Positions 4,878 through 9,197 of a stretch of 9,197 bases of DNA are shown one piece after another. The position numbers and the translations under genes were made by a program. Source of the DNA: Lachnospiraceae bacterium (GTDB taxonomy: Bacteria > Bacillota > Clostridia > Lachnospirales > Lachnospiraceae); contig JAGCXJ010000346.1 of the NCBI GenBank assembly GCA_017961385.1, positions 1 through 9,197 of the forward strand, given 5' to 3'. Each line of letters begins with the position of its first letter. Positions within the stretch are counted from its first letter, which is position 1. The notes under the pieces are model-generated. The model saw nothing but the letters and a program-made list of their open reading frames with translations. It made no database searches and was not told the DNA's origin.

Positions 4878-7511
4878 ATGCGAGAAAACAAAAACCTCAG
4901 AACAAAAAGCAGGATAGCAGCTATATGCATCCTTGTAATGACACTGCTTATCAGTGCCTGTACAAAAGGAAGCGATGTCGTAACAGATATAGATACAGGA
5001 AACACTGAAGCGACGGCAAATGAAGAAGTTATTTCGCAGTCGACATATAACGAGACAGACGATGAAGCTAAAGAGGTTAAAAAGGACGATCTTAAGATCA
5101 CCGGAAATGAAATGTATGACGATCAAGGAAAAAGAGAGATTGCCTTTGATACTCTTTATGCTGAGAGTAGCGGTGTAGAGATCTGGGGAGAATCGGATTA
5201 TAAATGCGAGCTTAAGACTGACGGTACACTGGTCAGAAAGCTCCTTATAAAGAACACTACTGATAAGGATGCATATGTCGAGCTTAAACTGGATCCCGAT
5301 AAAGATATAAAGGGTGAAGTCTTAAACTATGTAGGCTCGCTTGAATATGCCATACATCCAAACGGCTCCGACGGATACGTGGAACCAAATAGTGAACGCA
5401 TAGCAGAGATCGATATAATGCCTTCACACTTTGACATTCAGTATGAAGGAAGATCCGAACTTTTAATAAATATACACAGCGCTATCTCCGTAGACGGATC
5501 TCAGGTAGAAAGATCGACGATCGTATTAAACAGTACCGTTATCATGTATCCGCTCGATCAGCTGAGCGAATCCAGGTTTAAGACAGCTACCGTAAGCGGA
5601 ATAATACATGATGCAAACGGAGATCCGATAGCAGATGCCTATGTTATAGCGCTTGACGGTTATTCTGCCAGGGATGCCAAGGCCAAGACTGATTCTGATG
5701 GTCATTTTGAACTGATGGTTAATGCGTTTAAGACCGGATATTCAGGTTCATGGAAAGAAGCCATCATAGAAGTCAAGAAGGACGGATATAATGCGCGCAA
5801 GATATTGATATATCCTAAGACCGGCAAAGAAATAACGGTTGATATGTCTCTATATCCCGAAAACAGACTTGAAAAATACGAGCTTAAATCCAGCGCACAG
5901 ATAGGTCTGCAGGCATATGAGTACGGAACGGATCATAGATCGATCGTGTCATTTATACCGTTTCATACCTTTGCCACTCATGATGAGATCAAGGATCTGA
6001 TCGCGGTCACTGCCTTTGACCTTGAAGGAAACGAACTGTTCAAATATCCGCTTCCGTATGAGGTTCCGTATATATTCGTATCCAATGACGGAGAATACAC
6101 TGTTACAGAGGTCAATTCATCCGATGATCTGACAAATGCGACAGGCTTTAAGACTGTCATCCTTGATAAGTCAGGAAAAGAAGTTTATTCCATAGATCAT
6201 TATCCTGTCACATGCAGCAAGCCGGGAACAAGCGAAGAGCAGGCAAATGCAACGATCTCACGATGCGCGGCATTGAGCAATGACAATAAATATCTTGTAG
6301 CCAGCAATGCCGTGGGCAATCTCTGGCTTATCGACTGGCAGAAAAATGAAATCCTCTGGGATGATTTTGTTCATGCTCAGGTAAGAACTGTAAACTTTTC
6401 ACCCGATGATCAGGAATTCTATGTAACAGACGGAAACGGATATATGCGCTGTTATGATCTAAACGGCAATGTGAAGTGGATGACGGATGTCGATTCATGG
6501 GGCACCAGGGTAAGGGTAACGGATGATTATATAGTACTTACAGTCAAGTCTGCAGCTGAAACTTTAAAGGTTTTGGACCGCAAGACGGGAGAGCTTAAGT
6601 GGAGTTATCCCACATACCAGACTTCCCTTGCGATCGCGGTTTCTCCCGATGGAAAATACCTGTTCTACGGAGGACATTCTTCCAATGAGTACAGCTGTAT
6701 AGCCAACAGCGTATTTGATCTTGAGACCGGAGAGATAGTATGTCCTCTTGGACCGCAGAACGCTGTATGCGGTGAATTTTCAAATGACGGCAAAAAGCTC
6801 GTCACACTGGATAGGAAGGGTGTGAGAGTATACGATACAAAAGACTGGTCATATCTTTGGGGATACGATATTGTCGACGAGAATGAGCATTCATTTAACT
6901 TCTCTCTGGTAGTAAACGATGATGCATCAAAGATCGTGGCGACAAAGAATACTGACAAAAGTGCCGAATATCTCGGACAGGCATATTTCTTTGAATACGC
7001 AGGCTTTGATGATAACCCTGAGTATGATCCAAACATAGTGACCCAGGAGGAAGCCTTTATAGGCAGTGACGGCGAGGAGGTTGATCCGCAGTTTGTATTC
7101 GACGCATTTGCGGATAACAGGGATTTTAGTATAATCGGAAAGACTCAGGTGGAGCTTGATGCGACTCTTAAGAATGAATTTACGATAGACTGCAATTACT
7201 ATGCTGTTAAACTCACCGGGCAGGTCTTCATGGAAGATCAGATGAAACCCGCAAAGATAATAAGAGCGGACAAGCTCGATATAAGCGAGCTGTGGATAAA
7301 GAAGGGATTTGCATATTCCGCACCGGAGTCAGGCTACATAGTATTTGATATAGAAGGCAACCCGGATGTGATGAAACTGCCAGATATCCCACAGGAAGAT
7401 GATTCTGAAAAGAAGTCTGGGCTGTACTACAGATTAAAGGAAGACGGCTCTGGCCTTTATATAGTATTCTACGGTGACAAGAATCCGCCACAACCAAAGA
7501 TAGCAGAATAG
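4878..7511 (+). CDS. Exported lipoprotein with carboxypeptidase-regulatory-like domain and beta-propeller
   Basis: The protein has 877 residues. AGGAGG (4866-4871) six bases upstream fixes the start. The N-terminus has basic residues, a hydrophobic stretch (13-25) and a lipobox ISAC with Cys28, so it should be lipidated and anchored on the outer face of the cytoplasmic membrane. An acidic, low-complexity linker covers about 30-75. A region of strands (about 95-235) includes KLLIKNTTDKDAYVELKL. Then comes a carboxypeptidase-regulatory-like/prealbumin-like fold at about 236-327 (SGIIHDANGDPIADAYVIAL, then DSDGHFEL, then VKKDGYNARKI). A WD40/PQQ-like beta-propeller follows at about 350-710, with repeats such as VNFSPDDQEFYVTDGNGY, VSPDGKYLFYGG and FSNDGKKLVTLD. 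The last about 150 residues are unassigned. No catalytic residues are evident, so a binding, scaffold or sensing role is more likely than an enzyme. It sits between two paralogous membrane regulators and shares their candidate operator. Confidence 0.9.
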   Translation: MRENKNLRTKSRIAAICILVMTLLISACTKGSDVVTDIDTGNTEATANEEVISQSTYNETDDEAKEVKKDDLKITGNEMYDDQGKREIAFDTLYAESSGVEIWGESDYKCELKTDGTLVRKLLIKNTTDKDAYVELKLDPDKDIKGEVLNYVGSLEYAIHPNGSDGYVEPNSERIAEIDIMPSHFDIQYEGRSELLINIHSAISVDGSQVERSTIVLNSTVIMYPLDQLSESRFKTATVSGIIHDANGDPIADAYVIALDGYSARDAKAKTDSDGHFELMVNAFKTGYSGSWKEAIIEVKKDGYNARKILIYPKTGKEITVDMSLYPENRLEKYELKSSAQIGLQAYEYGTDHRSIVSFIPFHTFATHDEIKDLIAVTAFDLEGNELFKYPLPYEVPYIFVSNDGEYTVTEVNSSDDLTNATGFKTVILDKSGKEVYSIDHYPVTCSKPGTSEEQANATISRCAALSNDNKYLVASNAVGNLWLIDWQKNEILWDDFVHAQVRTVNFSPDDQEFYVTDGNGYMRCYDLNGNVKWMTDVDSWGTRVRVTDDYIVLTVKSAAETLKVLDRKTGELKWSYPTYQTSLAIAVSPDGKYLFYGGHSSNEYSCIANSVFDLETGEIVCPLGPQNAVCGEFSNDGKKLVTLDRKGVRVYDTKDWSYLWGYDIVDENEHSFNFSLVVNDDASKIVATKNTDKSAEYLGQAYFFEYAGFDDNPEYDPNIVTQEEAFIGSDGEEVDPQFVFDAFADNRDFSIIGKTQVELDATLKNEFTIDCNYYAVKLTGQVFMEDQMKPAKIIRADKLDISELWIKKGFAYSAPESGYIVFDIEGNPDVMKLPDIPQEDDSEKKSGLYYRLKEDGSGLYIVFYGDKNPPQPKIAE

Positions 7512-7520
7512 ACTGGGCAA

Positions 7521-7538
7521 CTACCCCAATGCTACCCC
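7521..7538 (+). promoter_or_regulatory. Candidate operator before the second membrane LuxR gene: tandem CTACCCC
   Basis: Two identical CTACCCC heptamers start at 7521 and 7532, 11 bp apart, in the 93-bp gap between the lipoprotein gene and the regulator gene. They align with the 4785/4796 pair. Possible -10 elements are a weak GATATT at 7560-7565, at the same 28-bp offset as in the other two promoters, or TATATT at 7566-7571, which is a better hexamer 6 bp further on. No terminator is visible before this site, so the regulator may also receive read-through from the lipoprotein gene. Confidence 0.65.
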
Positions 7539-7604
7539 TGCACACAATGGATAACACATGATATTTATATTTACTGACACAGATGGAAGTGGTAACATTG
7601 ACAT

Positions 7605-8981
7605 ATGGAAATGAAGAGCGGAATTAAAAAGAACACCATACTGGTGTGCCTTATTGCGGCATTGAGTGTTTTCTGGACCGGAGCGGGATATATCAACTGG
7701 CTGTACGGTCTGCTACTTCACTTTTCGCCGCAGTTTATCGATATAACTGCAAATATAGTTGATTTTCTGTGTCAGGCATTAGGTATCGCTGCTATTGCAT
7801 TATATATAAGAAAACATCCTGACAGGTTGATAAAGACGTTTGTTTTTGCGATAATCGCAGAACTTGTTTTCATGATGCTGTCGGTTTACGTACCGATACC
7901 TGTTCCCAAGCTTATCCTTGGTTTCGGGATGGATGTATTCTGCGGAATGCTGATCGGCGGATATATAACGCTTATAACTGGCCTTTGCAAAAGCTACGGC
8001 ATAGTTTACGGTATTGCATGTTCTGTCGGAGGGATCCTGTCATATCTTATCATGCTTCCGCTTGAAGGAAGACTGTACACAGGAGATCTCGCGTATATAG
8101 TATATTTTCTGATCGCTGCAGCACTTATAGTGATGACGATCTTTATAAAAGCCGATAAAGATCAGATCAAACCTGGAAATATATCAAACGTTGATAAGAA
8201 AAAGAGCCTGTTATGCGCAGGTTTTGTCCTGCTCACCTGTATAACCATGAATCTTGGATATATGCAGCCTGCAGCGGATATATCAGGCGGAGAGATAAGC
8301 CTGGAACTGGCCAGGGCATTTTCGGCACTGGGAATGATCATTGCAGCGATCATTATCACGCGTTCAAGACGGTCTGGCCTCACACTGTGCGTATGTTCAG
8401 TCATCAATCCTTTCATATGCATGGCACTTGTCAATGCCTCATCACTTAAGATGCCTCTGTGGATACTCACATATATCTTCACGGGTTTTTACAGCATCTT
8501 CTTTATGGTCCTCTTTGCGGATATAGCAAGAGAATACGGACTGTGGATTGCAGGACTGGGGATGATGTTCAGAAGACTGGGAGAGGTGATCGGTTCCGGT
8601 TTGGGAATGCTGCTTGCAAAAAACAGCGTTGTTCTTGTTATCGTCAATGCGATACTTTTTGTATTCACGCTGTTTATAGGCGCCGAACTTGGAAGAAAAC
8701 TATACGACAAGCCTAAACAAGCTGAGAATGCTGATACAGAAGCTCTAAAGAGCGACGATGAGCTATTTGATGATTTTGCCATGAAGTACGGCATATCAGA
8801 CAGAGAAAAAGATGTATTACGATGCATCTTTGAGGGAAGCACCAATCTGGAGATAGCAGGAAAGCTGTTTATTACCGAGAATACAGTGAAATTTCATATA
8901 AAGAACATCTTAAAGAAAACCGAGAATTCAAACCGTGCGGAACTCAAGAAGACATGGCATGAGTTCAAACAAATAAAATAA
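7605..8981 (+). CDS. Membrane-spanning LuxR-family transcriptional regulator (paralog B)
   Basis: This 458-residue protein has the same plan as the protein encoded at 3259-4746. About 12 hydrophobic segments (10-362) are followed by a charged linker (KQAENADTEALKSDDELFDDF) and a LuxR/NarL helix-turn-helix at about 397-450 (ISDREKDVL, NLEIAGKLFITENTVKFHIKNILKK, SNRAELKK). The DNA-contacting helices of the two paralogs are alike (TVKYHVKNILKKT versus TVKFHIKNILKKT), so they could bind the same or similar sites. No receiver domain is present. The ligand is presumably sensed by the membrane part and is unknown. Start 7605 has only a weak GGAAGTGG at 7585-7592, 12 bases away, and an ATG two codons on (7611) is no better. 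Like its paralog it lacks a strong ribosome site. It is followed by a terminator. Confidence 0.9.
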   Translation: MEMKSGIKKNTILVCLIAALSVFWTGAGYINWLYGLLLHFSPQFIDITANIVDFLCQALGIAAIALYIRKHPDRLIKTFVFAIIAELVFMMLSVYVPIPVPKLILGFGMDVFCGMLIGGYITLITGLCKSYGIVYGIACSVGGILSYLIMLPLEGRLYTGDLAYIVYFLIAAALIVMTIFIKADKDQIKPGNISNVDKKKSLLCAGFVLLTCITMNLGYMQPAADISGGEISLELARAFSALGMIIAAIIITRSRRSGLTLCVCSVINPFICMALVNASSLKMPLWILTYIFTGFYSIFFMVLFADIAREYGLWIAGLGMMFRRLGEVIGSGLGMLLAKNSVVLVIVNAILFVFTLFIGAELGRKLYDKPKQAENADTEALKSDDELFDDFAMKYGISDREKDVLRCIFEGSTNLEIAGKLFITENTVKFHIKNILKKTENSNRAELKKTWHEFKQIK

Positions 8982-9009
8982 AACACGATTTAATTATTGA
9001 CGTAATAAT

Positions 9010-9052
9010 AAGCGGAAAAGGAGCAAAGATATCCTTTTTCGCTTTTTATTTT
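9010..9052 (+). terminator. Rho-independent terminator after the second regulator
   Basis: A 13-bp stem pairs 9010-9022 (AAGCGGAAAAGGA) with 9032-9044 (TCCTTTTTCGCTT). It has one G-U pair, a 9-base loop, and a T-rich tail TTTTTATTTT reaching 9052. It lies about 30 bases past the stop codon of the regulator gene. Confidence 0.9.
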
Positions 9053-9068
9053 GCTTCCATTTTCAAAA

Positions 9069-9113
9069 CTATACTTTTACTATACCCTATTGATTCTTAT
9101 TGTTTTGTAAAAT
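9069..9113 (+). promoter_or_regulatory. Candidate operator and promoter for the gene at 9178
   Basis: CTATACT (9069-9075) and CTATACC (9080-9086) start 11 bp apart. A -10-like TAAAAT lies at 9108-9113, exactly 28 bp after the start of the second copy, as in the lipoprotein promoter. No consensus -35 is present. The 10-mer CTTATTGTTT occurs between repeat and -10 both here (9096-9105) and in the lipoprotein promoter (4815-4824), shifted by three bases relative to the repeats. Confidence 0.65.
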
Positions 9114-9177
9114 TATATCGATATTATCATCAGCGTATTTCGATATTCATGAATGAAGTGGAAGGAGAAATTGATTT

Positions 9178-9197
9178 ATGAAATGGCTATCTAAAAA
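9178..9197 (+). CDS. Start of an unidentified gene (truncated by window edge)
   Basis: ATG at 9178 is preceded by AAGGAG (9162-9167) at 10 bases and by the candidate promoter at 9069-9113. Only six codons are visible (MKWLSK). The basic, short N-terminus would suit a signal peptide, but that cannot be judged from six residues. Confidence 0.6.

Noticed and set aside
6665..7036. Antisense open frame of 123 codons within the lipoprotein gene
   Set aside because: It lies opposite clear propeller repeats, with no promoter or ribosome site of its own and no recognisable protein features.
4878..7511. Lipoprotein as a carboxypeptidase or PQQ dehydrogenase
   Set aside because: Only the regulatory-like and propeller folds are visible. 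No zinc-binding catalytic motif or dehydrogenase signature was found.
7598..7603. Perfect TTGACA just before the start codon at 7605
   Set aside because: No -10-like hexamer is found about 17 bp downstream, and a promoter here would start transcription inside the gene.
8997..9002. TTGACG as a -35 element after the second regulator gene
   Set aside because: It has no -10 at the right distance and is followed at once by the terminator hairpin.

Overview
The window looks like chromosomal DNA from a Gram-positive anaerobe of the Clostridia, most probably a Lachnospiraceae-type gut bacterium. The basis is moderate-to-low GC, frequent ATA and AGA codons, strong AGGAGG-type ribosome binding sites on several genes, a YitT-family protein, a Na/Pi-PhoU transporter and a lipoprotein signal peptide. 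This taxonomic call is inference, since no rRNA or other marker gene is present. No tRNA, rRNA, CRISPR array, insertion sequence or phage cassette was seen.

Left half (1-3251): the 3' end of a YitT-family membrane protein is followed by an extended -10 promoter and a tight plus-strand cluster. The cluster holds a 95-aa small protein with a 'GDYxI...F..YE.V' C-terminus, a 62-aa protein ending in a conspicuous YHHGRCDVGSPWA motif, a full-length Na+/phosphate cotransporter with a C-terminal PhoU-like domain, and a small single-pass membrane protein of unknown function. Gaps in this cluster are 1, 8 and about 40 bases, so it is probably one operon. It ends at a near-perfect palindromic, bidirectional terminator shared with the converging minus-strand gene.

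Right half (3259-9197): two paralogous membrane-spanning LuxR-type regulators (3259-4746 minus and 7605-8981 plus) flank an 877-aa exported lipoprotein with a carboxypeptidase-regulatory-like domain and a WD40/PQQ-like beta-propeller. Both regulators have about 12 hydrophobic segments followed by a C-terminal LuxR helix-turn-helix. A Rho-independent terminator follows the second regulator, and the first codons of another gene begin at 9178.

The main discovery candidate is a shared promoter architecture. All three plus-strand intergenic regions of the right half carry two direct copies of a CTAYMCY heptamer exactly 11 bp apart: CTATCCC x2 at 4785/4796, CTACCCC x2 at 7521/7532 and CTATACT/CTATACC at 9069/9080. 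In two of the three, a -10-like hexamer starts exactly 28 bp after the start of the second copy, and no good -35 is seen. The first region also has an inverted copy (GGATAG) one further 11-bp step upstream, facing the divergent regulator. I infer a small regulon in which one or both membrane LuxR proteins sense something at the envelope and control the lipoprotein, a regulator and the gene at 9178. The operator repeats are seen directly; which protein binds them is a hypothesis.
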